DNA of 64,000 bases from Marisa cornuarietis (Eukaryota; Mollusca; Gastropoda; Architaenioglossa; Ampullariidae): NCBI GenBank assembly GCA_004794655.1, contig SMMW01000074.1, positions 541,501 to 605,500 of the forward strand, read 5' to 3'. Position numbers and translations under genes: made by a program. Shown piece by piece: positions 12,961 through 25,049 of this stretch. Below the pieces are notes generated by a model, which saw only the letters and a list, made by a program, of their open reading frames with translations, was not told the origin of the DNA and did not search any database. The stretch's first letter is position 1; every line of letters begins with the position of its first letter.

Positions 12961-13026
12961 CTGCCACCTACAACAAGCTGACACCTACAACAGCTGCCAC
13001 CTACAACAAGCTGACACCTACAACAG
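12961..13026. repeat. 33-bp perfect duplication (2 units)
   Basis: CTGCCACCTACAACAAGCTG plus ACACCTACAACAG occurs twice in a row without a mismatch. Each unit is itself two diverged ACCTACAACA half-units. Confidence 0.9.
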
Positions 13027-15170
13027 CTGCGCGTCGCGCTACAACGCGCAGTGGTGTTGACGAGGGTGATAAATGGTCTCAGCTCCCACGTACACAGGTC
13101 CATCTCCACACAGCGCCATAGGAGGCGAGTTGCCGCGTGAAGCGAAGACAACTCGTGCCCGAACTTCACACATTTGCTGGGCCTTTTACTCAAGGCCGCT
13201 TACAAATAGTTTTGTTTTTGTTTTTGTTTAGTTTTTTGTGGTTTCAAATTGTTGGTTTTGTTTAATTTTTGGCTTTGTTTGTTTTGTTTTTCTTTGTTGT
13301 TTTTGTTTACTTTTTTTTTAGCTGTAGAACTCGCGGTCAGTTTCGTAACCTTTTGTTTATTACACTTTACTGTGGAGCAGGATGGCTTGGGTTCGAGGCC
13401 AGTGATCCTAAGGATAGAAAACATCCACTATCCATTTTTCCAGTAGCAATACATTTACTATATATAGTAGGGAGGATAGGAGCGGCTGAAGGGTATTTAT
13501 TAAATGCGACTTCTGAAATCTGTTTCCATTGGACAGTGTAGATATATTATGGTCTGTGCTTGTGATCACGTAAATCTCATGAAGTCTCCTTTCTTTGCGC
13601 TCTACAGATGAACTCCATTGTGTTTTTATGCTTTTTTTAGGGAAGTTCCTGGGTATACTTAAGGATGTTTTTGTGAAATTTGTGCATCTGATAAATTACT
13701 TTTGATTCTGTGGAGGGTTGGGCATGTCATAGCAGTGACCTCAGAGAAAGGGACAATGAGAGTAAGACATATAGGTGGCAGCTTTGTTTTCACGCGCTCA
13801 CATGCGCTCCCTCACACAGACCTCCACACTTTGTACCTCCTTAATAAATCTCGCAAGCCTGTGGGTGTTGCGGTTCCTCCTGCCTTCAGCGAAGACCGCT
13901 TGACAATTGTGCAAGGACTGGAGAAGTGGCAGTGGGCACAGGTTTGACAGCAGACATCATTTAATGTCCTCGACAAACATTACGCTCCCAGGACGAATTC
14001 CGTGGCTGTCACATGACGAGTGTCCACCAATGTTTATGTGTTGTCTTTTCCTGCTTGGATGTTTGCGTGCGAGCGATTGTTTCAACAAGAGAGAGAGAAC
14101 AAACAAACAAAGTATTTTGCAGCGAGGTCGGGGTGGAGGGGGGCAACATCGCAGCAAGAAAACAAGTGCTGCAGCTAATGGTGCAATAAGGAAGACATGG
14201 ACGATGTTGGAGAATTTTTATTTAGAATCAGAGGATATGGAAATCCAGGAATGTTCAAGCACATTTTAATGCTATTTTTAGACAACCCAGTGCTGCATTG
14301 ACCATGATACACTTGTAGTTATATCTTCTTCTGATAAATGTTACATCTGCTGTTGGGGTGCATTTTAGTGCTTTGTAGCAGCAGCCGACCTATAATTTGT
14401 ACATAAATTGTATAATTTGTTTATTTTAATGTGTACAAATTCAAACTGTAGACAGTTATGATACTGTGTCAAAACACAACCCCGAACGAGTAATTTGCAC
14501 TTCTAAGATGAAAAATACTGTATTTATAAACTTGATATAATATATATGGCTTATGGGCTTGAAAAAATTAATAAAATACATGGATTTATACTGTCTTGTC
14601 AAACATGAAATCAAGCTCAATGACGCAGGTTATCATCATTTAATTCTATCATAAGTTGTCCACAAAATTCCATTGTGATCTGATTTAATAAATTTCTTTG
14701 GAGAAAAAATAAAAATGAACTCCTCGCATTTGGCAATAAACGTTTGTTGTCAGGAACGAGTAGAAGTTTTAAGAGAGTAGTCACCAAAATAATTTACACA
14801 AGCTGATAGCTTTTCAATCAGTCAAGTAACAAGTAATATTGCGAGAGAGACAAAGGCTACGGTTGAGAACGATATAAAAATAATAGTAATTCTTCATTAA
14901 ATCTCATTTCTTATTTGATTTTGCTAAAGATCGGTATTCAGCAATGTTGGAGCGGAACTAGGTGACTTCCCTTCCTGGTAGGGAAATTATGCACATTTGT
15001 GGAAAGAGTGCCCAGCCCTCGTTAACCGCGGAGACCTTCAGCTTTGGAAGGCTTTCAACCACAGAGGCAACCAATTACTGACTTCCTCGAATTCTACATA
15101 ATGTGAGCACACGCAAACATGCACACAAACGCATCTCTCTCATTCTTTCTCTCTCTCTCTCCGACTCGGG

Positions 15171-15189
15171 CACGCACGCACGCACGCAC

Positions 15190-15226
<37 letters not shown>
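15171..15226. repeat. (CACG)n/(CA)n microsatellite
   Basis: CACGCACG units grading into about 18 CA units. Confidence 0.97.
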
Positions 15227-15228
<2 letters not shown>

Positions 15229-15625
15229 CACACAGAACCAACACTCCAGCCACCGGCACTTGCACACCAATTCCCACCAATAAGTAAACCCTCCCTCGTG
15301 CCAAGTCCTCTTCTTTTCTCAAGCGCACTTTCTCTCCCCATCTACGGAACTAGAACAATCTGCAAGTAATGGTTCATTTGTGTCTGCCACGGCGTGGAAA
15401 CGCGGTGCTGTTGGGGTAATGAAATCAGCAGTAGCCCACAGTCTCTGCTTCTTGTCGTGCCTGACAGTTGCACAAGACAAGGAGCCGACAGTGAGGTCTC
15501 AACACAGCGCCCAGTCTGATTCCTCAGCAGCCATGTCACTTTCCCAATGCACCTCACTGCCCGCCTCTTTGTCTCTGAGGCTGCCTGTTTATAGGAAGTT
15601 ATCAAAGAAAAAAAGAGAGAAAGAA

Positions 15626-15697
15626 AGAAACAAACAAACAAAGAACAAACAAATAAACAAACAAACAAACAAACAAACAAACAAAGAACAAACAGAG
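15626..15697. repeat. (AAAC)n microsatellite
   Basis: AAACAAAC repeats with a few AAAG and AAAT interruptions. Confidence 0.95.
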
Positions 15698-17254
15698 GAA
15701 AAAAGAGAAGGAAGGAAAACTGCATTGGCTTTGACCTGCAGGGATGGGGCTGAGCACCCCCCGCTCTCCCTTCTGTCTGCTACTGTTTTCTGGTATCTGC
15801 AACTGTTGCAGACCTATTTGTAACCTTCGGCACCAGATACCGAAATAAAACAAATATAGATAAATACTAACAGCGACATTTAATCTGCTTCTCCCCTGTT
15901 CTGCTTCCAATTTTGTTGAAGTCCTTGAAGGCACCTGTCATGTTTCGTCTCTGAATGCTAGCCATCGAACCATCTTGAAATGTTGTACGCAAAACGCCAG
16001 CAGACGAGTGAAGGACGCTCATCCATGACGAGGGTTAGGTTACGACTTGCGGGTAGCTTACCCTCTACATTATGTTTGGTTTCAAGGAAAGAAGACATCG
16101 CCTACTTGTTCACGATGCGTCGCAGGCGAACTCGACCTGGTCCTTCTGAAAAATGTGAAAGCGAGTTCCTGCCCTGGCAATGTCATACGATTTTACAGAG
16201 AAACCTTAAAAGAAGGCGAAGATAGAACAATTTTGAATGCAAACATTTTTCTTCTCATCGATGTTGGATTTACCATTTTCTGTGTCTTAACGTTACAAAG
16301 AATCGAAAGCTTATAATTTCAAAGTCGCAATGCATCTGCCATAAAGGAAGTCAAGGAATAAATGGAAAATCATATTGCATTCTAGACAACGTGGCGGCTT
16401 GGTGAAGGTATGAGTCCAGCTTGAAAGACCTGCCGTTTCACACCTGTTAGGTGTAGCGCATTACACCTGTTGTTTATAGTTAATCACACCTATTTTTTGT
16501 CGTTCGTGTTGTTTACAGCGTATCAGCGTATATCAACGGCGGCGCTGTCTACACGAATAAAAGAACAACAGTTTTTATTGAATAATATTTAGTTGTTGAA
16601 AAATATCTTATTTATTTGTTGAATAATCTTTTATTTATAAGCAACAACTGAATTGCACCTAACGTTTGGAAAAAGTTAGAAACGTAAACAAACAAACAAA
16701 CAAACAACAAACCAGATTTGATCGCATCCTTGGAATGACCGTAGAACTCTGATAACTTTCTTGAAATTTTTATGTTGACTTTAACAAAACAATTTTAACT
16801 AGCTCGAATAAATAATCACTAAACCTATATATAAACTTAAGCCAAAGTTTAAGTATAAGGAAACAGCATCCTAAAATAATTTAGCTCCGTGAAAACAGTA
16901 TGGATTTATATTTGATTGTGTGAAAGCAGGGAGAAGATAAAGGCGTTGCGGGTAGTGGAGCCAGTGAGTGAGTGTGTGAACAGTGATGCCAGCCCCTGGC
17001 CCTCATTTCCAGGCCCCTGTCGCCGTGGTCTGGCGTGGTGAGGCCATAAACGCCACAGACAATAAGGAAGGGCCGTAATTCTCTGCTTACATCCGGGCCT
17101 CGCTCGCAGGAGTGGAGCGCCATCTACTGGACGGCGACTTGCAGCACGTGGCGTTGTGAAGTTGGGACAAAGAGTATGTCGATGTTATCAATCAGCAAGC
17201 TCTCTGCTTCGAGGACTGCTGAGGAATACCCTCTGCCCATCCAGCAGCTTTCAA
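15698..17254. other. Intergenic, nothing recognised
   Basis: AT-rich at 16560-16900. Open frames at 15980-16316 have no known motif. Confidence 0.5.
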
Positions 17255-17335
17255 GAACAAACGGCTACCTGCAACATCATATTAATGGCTACCTGCGATA
17301 TCATATAATTGGCTACCTGCAATATCAAATAAATG
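17255..17335. repeat. 24-bp tandem repeat, 3 units
   Basis: GGCTACCTGCAACATCATAT-type unit repeated three times with small changes (CGATATCATATAATT, CAATATCAAATAAAT). Confidence 0.85.
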
Positions 17336-17525
17336 CGACAGAAGGACACTGCTGGGCTTCTCCCTTCATATGCCTTGCCCTGTAGACACGGTGAACCATT
17401 ATGTAGACGGTCACACGACTCTCGTTACCTTACTTTTAGATGTAGATGAGTCACGAACAGTCACGTGTAATGCTGGAATTTTTAACTTCATGTAAACAAT
17501 TTTAAACTAAATTTTTGTGTTCTAG

Positions 17526-17595
17526 CAATGTGAGCAAGAAACGTAAGGGCAAAGACTTCCACAGCCTGGTGGTGCCCAAGCGGGCAGAGAAATGA
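17526..17595 (+). CDS. Possible orphan terminal coding exon (unrecognised)
   Basis: A well-formed acceptor (TTTTTGTGTTCTAG ending 17525) is followed by 22 codons reading NVSKKRKGKDFHSLVVPKRA and ending EK-TGA at 17593-17595. Third codon positions are mostly G or C, although the flanking DNA is AT-rich, which suggests real or recent coding. An in-frame TAA lies 18 nt upstream of the splice site, so it would have to be spliced. The peptide is basic (KKRKGK), like a nuclear localisation signal. I recognise no family and see no partner exon nearby. It could be the last exon of a gene starting left of the window, a retrocopy scrap, or chance. Confidence 0.3.
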
Positions 17596-18711
17596 ATGTT
17601 AGCTGTTTGTGGTACTGTAACTGAAAGTCGGGACAGTCACACGCCTAAGTGACTGTGAACCCTGACGATTTTCTGCTCCAGCTGGAGCTCATAGAACGGT
17701 GTTATGGCCATCCACAAGTCCCCACGTCCGCATCAAACGCATGTAATCCTTGAAAGTGGCAGAAATTTCTACAGGTGGTCTGTGTTGCGGCGCAAAAGTG
17801 TACATTGAAGAAAAAAAAAGGGGGGGGGGACTAAAACGAAGCAAATGCTTTGCAGTTTTTTGTTTGCGTTTCCCGTTATTGATAAGTATATGAAGGTAGA
17901 TGTCTCAATATTGATAAAAGTACATCATCTCAAATTGTAACATAGACATAGATCGCTAAATGTTCAAAATAATCCCTCCCATCCCATTCATGCATACATA
18001 CATTCTCGCGAGGATACAGAAAAGTTTTTGCTAACAAAATAAATAAATAAATAAAAATGCTGCTGTTGTCTTTATGGCCTAGATAGAAGACGTTGCTGTT
18101 CTCCCAGTCAGGTCGGAGGCGCTGTCCTCCTGTACACGCGACACGACGAGACAAATTAGGTCACAGATCCGTCTCACTTTCTGACCTCTGTGTGTGGAAG
18201 GTCTTGTCTCTGTCGTTCCGCAGAGACTTACCTAATTAGAGGCTGGCCTGAAAGGTTAATCCGAATTCAAATGAGTGAGTGTAATTTATTATAAGATGGT
18301 CACAAATCAATGAGCTAAATACGTTATAAATAAGTCACAAACGAGAGGGCTTAAATTAAAATACTCACTCAAAATCTTAGTAAAATGTCGATTATGTTCA
18401 CCAGATTCAAGCCTTTGACCACCTGTCGTCCTCACCAGAGTTTTCCAAGGTGGCTTGTACCTCAGTGGCTAGCAACACTCATTACTATAATTATATATAA
18501 GTACATTAGAAGCTCTTTCATGATGTGATATTTAGGGACGTCAGTGGTACGAATTTGGGTTAAACCACCCGTACTTTTTTCTAAACAGACAGACAAAAAA
18601 TGCAAAAGAAAAGGAAAGACAATTTACAGCACACATTTTTGGCAGTAAACTAATGCGAGTGGCATGTCGTGCTAGCATGCCAGTCGCCTTCTGCAAAGGT
18701 TGAAGGTTCAA
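17596..18711. other. Intergenic, nothing recognised
   Basis: An A9-G10 run near 17811-17829. No gene or clear repeat. Confidence 0.5.
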
Positions 18712-18995
18712 GGTTCTTTATTTAACACAGTCCACACAATTTTCGTCCTTCTTACCCTCCCCCCCTTCTGCTCTTGCTACTTGTCTACCCATCTTTCTCT
18801 GCAGAATCGCTATATTTTCTATGTTCTGTTACTTGGTGCCATTTTGTGTTTTCCATCTTTGTTTTCTGTTTGTCGTCAGTATTGTCGTTTATTCTTACGC
18901 CCTCGTGTTCTATCCATGTAGTCCATGTCTCTTCCTTGTTTTAAGCGCTAAGAGCCTGCTCTCTATTAGTGTCAATATGCGCTATACAAATCTTC

Positions 18996-19035
<40 letters not shown>
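18712..19035 (+). mobile_element. CR1/L2-like LINE 3' end (second copy), 3'UTR only, with (ATT)n tail
   Basis: Near-collinear with the minus strand of 6290-6600: both contain ACACAGTCCACA, CCTTCTTACCCTCCCCCCTT, GTGTTCTATCCATGTAGTCC, CTAAGAGC and CTATACAAATCTTCATT, and both end in ATT trinucleotide repeats (here about 19001-19033). No reverse transcriptase codons remain, so this is a more strongly truncated insertion of the same family. It lies about 2.4 kb upstream of Hox4 exon 1. Confidence 0.75.
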
Positions 19036-19213
19036 TATCTTTTCACCCTCTCAAGGGTATTGAGACATTCAACATTTAGCCTTCCTCTTGACATACAAAG
19101 TAAGATCTTTGCAGCAAAATTCTTTAAATATCTTTAAAATAGAATATAATTATTTACCTATACACACATTACTAACTTTGTATGCAATCTTTCTCCCTTT
19201 CTCTTTCTGAACG

Positions 19214-19214
<1 letters not shown>

Positions 19215-19273
<59 letters not shown>
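19215..19273. repeat. (CA)n microsatellite
   Basis: About 29 CA units. Confidence 0.98.
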
Positions 19274-19275
<2 letters not shown>

Positions 19276-19571
19276 ATCAGTTGGTAACAGCTAATACATT
19301 AAAAGCTAAGGTTTTGCCTCACTCACTTTCTCTCTCCCTCTCCTAGACCGTTAAAACTAGAATCGATCCACTGTGCGCTGACCTGACTGTACCGCAATAT
19401 TTCCTGCGTTCGCTGTACAAGTTAAAGACCAACGAAGTCAGTTCTCTGGGAACCAACATTACAGGCGATGGGGGGTGGGGACACGGGTAGCAGGTCACAT
19501 GGTCTGCTAGAAGGCTAGCTGACAGTCCGACATCTAAAAACCAGGACAAAAAATGTGACGTCTCAAGCCAG

Positions 19572-19690
19572 CTAATTTGACGTCATCACGCAGTGTATAG
19601 TTGCTGAAATCTGACACTTTGACGTCATCACTTACGTGTATATTGCTAAAATCTGACTTTGACGTCACTACGTACGTCAGGTGTGCCGTG
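19572..19690. repeat. ~41-bp tandem repeat, 3 units, each with TGACGTCA
   Basis: Each unit begins TTTGACGTCA and continues with a TATA(G/T)TGCT(G/A)AAATCTGAC block; the third unit is cut after the first part. Perfect CRE palindromes lie at 19578-19585, 19620-19627 and 19660-19667 (spacing 42 and 40 bp). Confidence 0.85.
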
Positions 19691-19754
19691 AGGCCTCAGT
19701 CTTTACCAGGACCTTTGTATCTCTGACTGTATGTCTGTGACCTACCTGTGTGCA

Positions 19755-19905
19755 GCATTAGATATGTATGGTACACCGACCTATATGGCCCATAGACATG
19801 TAGGCTACACAGACCTGTATGGTACATAGACTTGTATGCTATATAGATATGTATGTCACATGGACCTTTATGGTACATGGACTTGTATGGTACATAGACA
19901 TGTTT
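19755..19905. repeat. 18-bp degenerate tandem repeat, ~8 units
   Basis: Units of the form TTGTATGGTACATAGACA, each changed at a few positions (ACATGGACC, GCTATATAGA). About 1.5 kb upstream of Hox4. Confidence 0.75.
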
Positions 19906-21251
19906 GCAGTTTACGAGACTTTGTGGAGGTACATTCAGCGTGTTGTGGTTGGCAGTTTAATAAACCATCGTATCTCCGGCACCAGTTATCAGATGAAATG
20001 TTGGGTCCTGTGGATGTAAAGGAACATTCGTCCAACAATACAAAACTACCAGACTATTGAAAAGGAATGTGTTGGCCCCCATGATGTTTTTTTGTGTGAC
20101 AAGTACTATTTTAAGATAGTCTTGAGGACACTCATACCAGGTAAGTTATCCAGTAGGTGAACATGACAAATACTTTCAAATTATCGTCATGTCAAAATTT
20201 ACAAAAAAAAAGTCATGTAGTTGGCAATAACAAAAAAAGATTTTTAAAATTCTGTTATCAGCTGCATGGGCCATAGTGATCTTGTGAAATTGTGACTGAC
20301 CGGAGACAAAATGAAAAAATTGGTGACAAGCTTCTTGTCTCCGCAGTTATGAAGCTGTGTAAAAACACGGTATATCCTGCTTTACTTGGGACCGTAGTTG
20401 TAAAACAAAGATACCTGGTTTTCATCACTGCAGTGAAAAGGTCTACGGTTCAGATCTCCTCTCAGGACATTGTATGTGACACCTGTTCGCAAGCAAGAAT
20501 GCAACCAACCCCCTTACCCACCCATCCACCCAAAACCGGAGGTAAAGTAAAGCAATATCCACGAGAGCTTACGCCTAATGAGACATGATTTCCCGTTCCA
20601 CCCTCGATTTATAACTTTATCGCCTTAGTGGGCTTTGCTGTTCGTACAAGCACAGGTAAAAGCAATAATTATCCGGGAAAGCTGTATATTGTTGTTGTAT
20701 CTACTGACAGGTTTGCATGTTTTATCGTATGTTGGACCAAATCTAATAACTACAGTCAATTCAGCGCGCCAACAGGATAAGTTCGCCAACAAAATTGGTT
20801 ACATCCTGCAGCTTTCGTGGATTCATCAACTACCTTACTTACGACAGAAAAGTTTAATTATTGTTCTGTCCAGACTGTGAAAGGAATTTATTGTTTCATG
20901 ACATTGACTTCAAAGCTCACTCGGCGTAGTGCTATTCCTGGTCTCTACGCCTGCGGGGCGTTCCTGTCTGGAACTTCCTGCTGTGCTCCCAACATTGTCT
21001 GCCGACACTCTTTAGCTGACGACTGTAAACAGTGGCCCTCGTCGTCAAGGGCTGCCTACCTACAACACCGCCGACTGCGGCCGACCTTTCAACCTCAAAA
21101 CTTAGCAGCAGCTCGCGCTGTCGCTCCCCCCGTAAGTAGTTAAACTCGGAGAAGAAGAGCGCGTTTTACACACCACGCCTACGACACTCTCGCTGTTCCA
21201 CCGCTGCCAGTGCGCGAGGGCTCAAGTAGCTCGAGGATAAGGTGGAAGGCC
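19906..21251. other. Hox4 upstream region
   Basis: No separate gene seen. GC content rises from about 20900 toward exon 1. Short open frames (20292, 20635, 20817) lack motifs. Part of 20900-21251 may be 5'UTR. Confidence 0.5.
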
Positions 21252-21355
21252 ATTGGCTGTCAGTCGTGATTCATGAGCCGCGCATGGCGCTTGCCGACTT
21301 TGATTGGCTGCCTCGAGTCACGTGACAAAAGTGAAAAGGCGCCAGGAGGCGGGGC
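21252..21355 (+). promoter_or_regulatory. Hox4: Presumptive Hox4 proximal promoter: two inverted CCAAT boxes, palindromic E-box, GC box
   Basis: Seen in sequence, 84-187 bp upstream of the chosen ATG: ATTGGCTG at 21252 and again at 21303 (inverted CCAAT, NF-Y type, 51 bp apart); GTCACGTGAC at 21317-21326, a perfect 10-bp palindrome containing a CACGTG E-box (USF/Myc type); and GGCGGGGC at 21348-21355 (GC box, Sp type). No clear TATA box is visible, so a TATA-less start is likely. Which bases are transcribed is unknown. A possible 5'UTR splice acceptor (TTTATTTACAG ending about 21399) also exists, so the real start could lie farther upstream. Confidence 0.55.
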
Positions 21356-21438
21356 TATCGTCAGATAGCGGATCTCGTGTAACCAGCGTTTATTTACAGG
21401 GGGGGAGCCGCTACCGTCTGGCCGCGGTTGGCAAATTA

Positions 21439-22315
21439 ATGAGCATGAGCTCGTTTTTGATGAACCCCGTGTCTTACGGGGAGCCCAAGTTCCCGCCAAC
21501 GGAGGACTACTCGCAGGCAAGTTATCTTCAAAGTCAAGCATCGGATTACTACAGATCAAGCTTTCATCACCTTAATCACAACGGATACCATTTCTCACCG
21601 CTGCAGTATGCTGGTTCGGTGTCGGGCAGCAGCAGCAACAGCATCAGTAGCAGAAGCAGCGGCAGTGCTGCTAGTCTTGACGCCAACAGCAACGGAGGCA
21701 AAGGAAGTGGTAGTGTTAATGTTAGCGGATTACCAGAGCAAAACGCTGCTGTTGTCACGGACAACCAAGTGGGCTATGAGAGAGACATCACAAGTGAGGA
21801 GAACAGTTCAAAGGTCTTGAGCCTGTCTGAGAACGGCCTAGACCACTCGTCTTTCACCCCTTCGTCGGCTCTTTCATCACCGCCATCGCTGTCGTTGTTG
21901 TCGAACTCTGTCAGGACACAGAATGGAAGCGCGCCCTTGGTTAGCCTAATGGCCAACTCTTCCGGGCAACCTCTGGACGTGTCGCTTGACTGTCGTGTGT
22001 CGTCTGCGTCGTCGATGTGTTTGTCCAGCTACAACCATCACCACAACCACCACCAGAGTCGCATCGAAAACCAGCTGCAACCACATCCGCACCACCACCA
22101 GCTCCAGCACCGGCACCTGCAGCAGCTGTCCCCGAGTTCCACACCTGCTGTCATATCGCCCCCCTGTGTCGGGGGCCAGTCCCCCTACAAGGCTGATAAC
22201 TCTGGTGCCTCAGGGGCCTCGCCTACGTCCTGTGACGGCGATGACAGCAGTGGGGGTATAGGTATGGGATCTGGACCACCGGTTATCTACCCTTGGATGA
22301 GGAAATCGCAGGCAG
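21439..22315 (+). CDS. Hox4: Hox4/Deformed homeobox protein, coding exon 1
   Basis: First coding exon of a Hox4/Dfd transcription factor, a nuclear DNA-binding regulator of anterior-posterior identity. The frame starts at ATG 21439 (MSMSSFLMN); a second ATG lies at 21445. I chose the first because vertebrate Hox4 proteins begin with the same M-x-M-S-S pattern. Residues 1-25 carry the Hox4 signature EPKFPP followed by an acidic residue, Asp, Tyr and Ser-Gln. Next come a Ser/Gly/Asn-rich stretch (about 60-105), a His/Gln-rich stretch (about 199-235), and the PBX/Exd-contacting hexapeptide YPWM at 284-287. The exon ends at 22315 (TCG CAG GCA G) before a GTGGGT donor, leaving a phase-1 codon that exon 2 completes as Gly293. 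The frame is also open upstream to 21304, but without an ATG. Low-complexity tracts are normal for Hox exon 1. Identity as Hox4 rather than Hox5/Scr rests on the N-terminus and on the tail encoded in exon 2. Confidence 0.94.
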
Positions 22316-22914
22316 GTGGGTTACGGGTTTTTGTTGTTGTTGTTGTTTTTATTTGCTTTTGCGGCTTTTGTCTTAGGTGGAAGGAAGGAGCAAAAATGGA
22401 TGAATGTAATTTCCGTCTGTAATTTTTGTCTGTAATGTCTGTCTGATTGACTCGATTGACTCTTGAACTAATAAAATGCATGCACATGAAGACAATCAAC
22501 CAATGAATATCAAATTGTGTGACCACTCTAGTGCCTCAGCTATTTCCCACACCTCCTGTGGCGACAACGGCAGCAGGTGTGTCAAGGGATGAGAATAAAA
22601 AGTTTTGTGTGTGTGTGTGTGTGAGGGTCGGGGGCTTCGTACGAGCTGGCGTAGATTTGCATAGGGTATAGATATTAATGGAAATACACATACAAAGGTC
22701 CTCCCTATACATATAAATAATATATATACTCATATACAAAACCACACCTGCTCACAGATTCGCATAAAATGTACTGAGATATATATATATAATATAAGTG
22801 GGGACTATGAGATTGATGAACATGGAGAAACCACACTCTCTCCCTCATTCCACTATATATATATATCGGACTGTTTTATACCAGAAGAAGTGCTAATATG
22901 TAAGTTTGCAAGCG

Positions 22915-23002
22915 CACGCGCACGCACGCACACACGCACACACACGCACATACACGCACACACACACACACACACGCACACACACGCACACACACACACA
23001 CG

Positions 23003-23042
<40 letters not shown>

Positions 23043-23060
23043 CACACACACACACACACA
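22915..23060. repeat. (CA)n/(CACG)n microsatellite, intron
   Basis: About 146 bp of CA with regular CG interruptions. Confidence 0.98.
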
Positions 23061-25049
23061 GGCAGAGAGCTAGCAACTAACAATAGAACCAACAGCTGTG
23101 GGAACACATAACAAAGATTCGTTTTGTCAGCAGGTAATAAAACTAGTAATAGAAAGTTTTGCTGCCAGGAGGGAACTTGAGACATTTGTGAACAACAGTT
23201 CACATTGTGTACGAGAAACAGGATCCCTTTATGACCAATAGTTCACACTTCTGAGAAGGAACATAAAATGCCCAGAAACCCCTGCTTCCTTGAGCTCGTG
23301 CATGTCTGCTTGTAGACCTTTTTTGGGGGGGGGATGGGGGCTCTCATTTTTCTTTCTTTCTTTCTTTCCATTTGTACAGCCACAGCTTTAAGGAGTGTGT
23401 GCATTTGACTGGTATCTGGATATACTGATGGTGGCTAGCTGAGTCAGCGGAGGGTAGATGATAGGCCCTAAAGACTGGTGTTCCTGAAGTGATTGACTTT
23501 ATGGACGCTTGTTGTGTGCTGTGTTTACATGCGAGCTAAAGTGTGGATGCAAATCTCACACCTATCCCACCTTCGCTGTAGGTAAAACTGGACACGGAAC
23601 ACAGAGTCGGCGTGTTGTCCTAGTAAACAATATTGTCGAGTGCCGTGATGTAACGTGCCGGACAATGGTGAGACTGTACGACAGCCGTCAGAAATACTTG
23701 GCGAAAATTTACTTCAACTGAATCTGATTTGTGTGTGTGGGGGGGGGCGGGGGGCATGCGCGCGTGCGCGTATATGTGTGTAGTGGGTATGTGTTTGCGC
23801 GTGTCTTGAGGTGTAATACTAACCGTAGCAAAACCCGGGACAAAACTAACCGTACGCTCAGATGCGATGACCCCCAGCACTGAGGTCAAAGACATCAGGT
23901 ATGTGAGGTGAGGGTACACACACCGTCAACAGTCTTGCGGTGACAAACGGTTTCGTTACGAGTGCCTGCACTCAATACTTACCTAACTAACTCTGTCCGC
24001 ATGACTAACCTTTGACATGAGCATTGCCGTCATCCGGGTTTGCCGGGTCCACGTACCTTCTGTTTCCCTGTCTGTCTTTTTGTCGGTCTTTCCTCTAACA
24101 GGTAGACTCGAACAGGTAAAAACAAGGAAATGTCAGGAGAACAAGTGGGAGTGTTTCTTTTGAAAACACAATAAGCCGCGCGTATTAAAAGAAAACGCAG
24201 AATGAGCTGTACATAACCTTGTATTATTTCAAGTTGTTGTGAGCACACTAACCCCTACCTACACTATTAAGGGTGGTTAGGCGGAATGAATGCTCGATTC
24301 CGAACCTGAAAAACAAAGGTTTTATCATGGTCCAGGTGTGTAGCGAGGGCTTACAGGACCTTAGACACCAAATGAGCCCATTGACGCTATCAGTCAAATT
24401 GACTCACTCATTTAGTCACAGACATATCAAAGGAGATTTTAAAAGGTACATAAGCTATTAATTCTTGTTTAAAACTTTGAGATCAAAGAGGGGGGGGGTG
24501 TATTGTGAAACACAACACTGGACGATAGAGATGTATTAGAGAACAGAAATGTTTTTATAAGCAATTTTTTTTTTTACTTACTTGACAGCAGCCAAATAAA
24601 ACTAACGATTTTTCGAGTTCCTCTCCTCTGCACCATCCCTCCTCCCAAATTTGCCGCCTTCTGCCCTAAGTACACTACTGTCACGGACCAGCAGCTGGTC
24701 CTGGAAATAGTGGAAACATGAGAAAGAGGAGCGTCTCACAGTGAGATTTGAACCCTGGAGACCTGATTCTCAGTGTCTTGCTCGAGCAATATCTTCGTCG
24801 ACGTGGTTGCGTGTCGTATCTCGCATAGCCCTGGTCAACATCTCTCTTTTATCTCAATTTATTTTTTAATCTTTGTTCCTTTAGCAGCGCCATAACGCGG
24901 AATACAAACACTGTTGAGGGTTATAAGAACAAAAGGATAAAATTGTGTGTGTGCTTTTTTTAAAACAGTGTGGACTGAGGCAAACAAATATTTTTCGCGA
25001 AAATGTACCTTCCGTGGAAACAGGAAAGTAACGGGATAAAAATTATACC

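Larger units (their letters stand above)
11051..15170. other. Intergenic; CpG-rich patch at 11815-11945, otherwise no gene seen
   Basis: (GA)n runs at 11068-11086 and 12053-12072. T-rich/GTTTTT DNA at 13205-13320. 14270-14950 is AT-rich. GGTTCGAGGCC at 13389 matches a box B but no cloverleaf surrounds it. No coding exon recognised. Confidence 0.5.

Noticed and set aside
13389..13399. GGTTCGAGGCC, an exact box B
   Set aside because: No acceptor stem or box A nearby.
21304..21438. 45 extra in-frame codons upstream of the Hox4 ATG
   Set aside because: No ATG in this extension; it overlaps promoter-like motifs, and the Hox4 N-terminal signature begins exactly at 21439.
22316..22422. Read-through of Hox4 exon 1 past the donor
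   Set aside because: The sequence after 22315 is a GTGGGT donor and the peptide loses all Hox character; exon 2 completes the split codon precisely.
24685..24701. GGACCAGCAGCTGGTCC palindrome
   Set aside because: Isolated short palindrome with no associated element.
24720..24830. tRNA-like minus-strand stretch with a GGTTCAAATCTC box B
   Set aside because: No box A at the right distance and no cloverleaf could be drawn; at most a SINE scrap.
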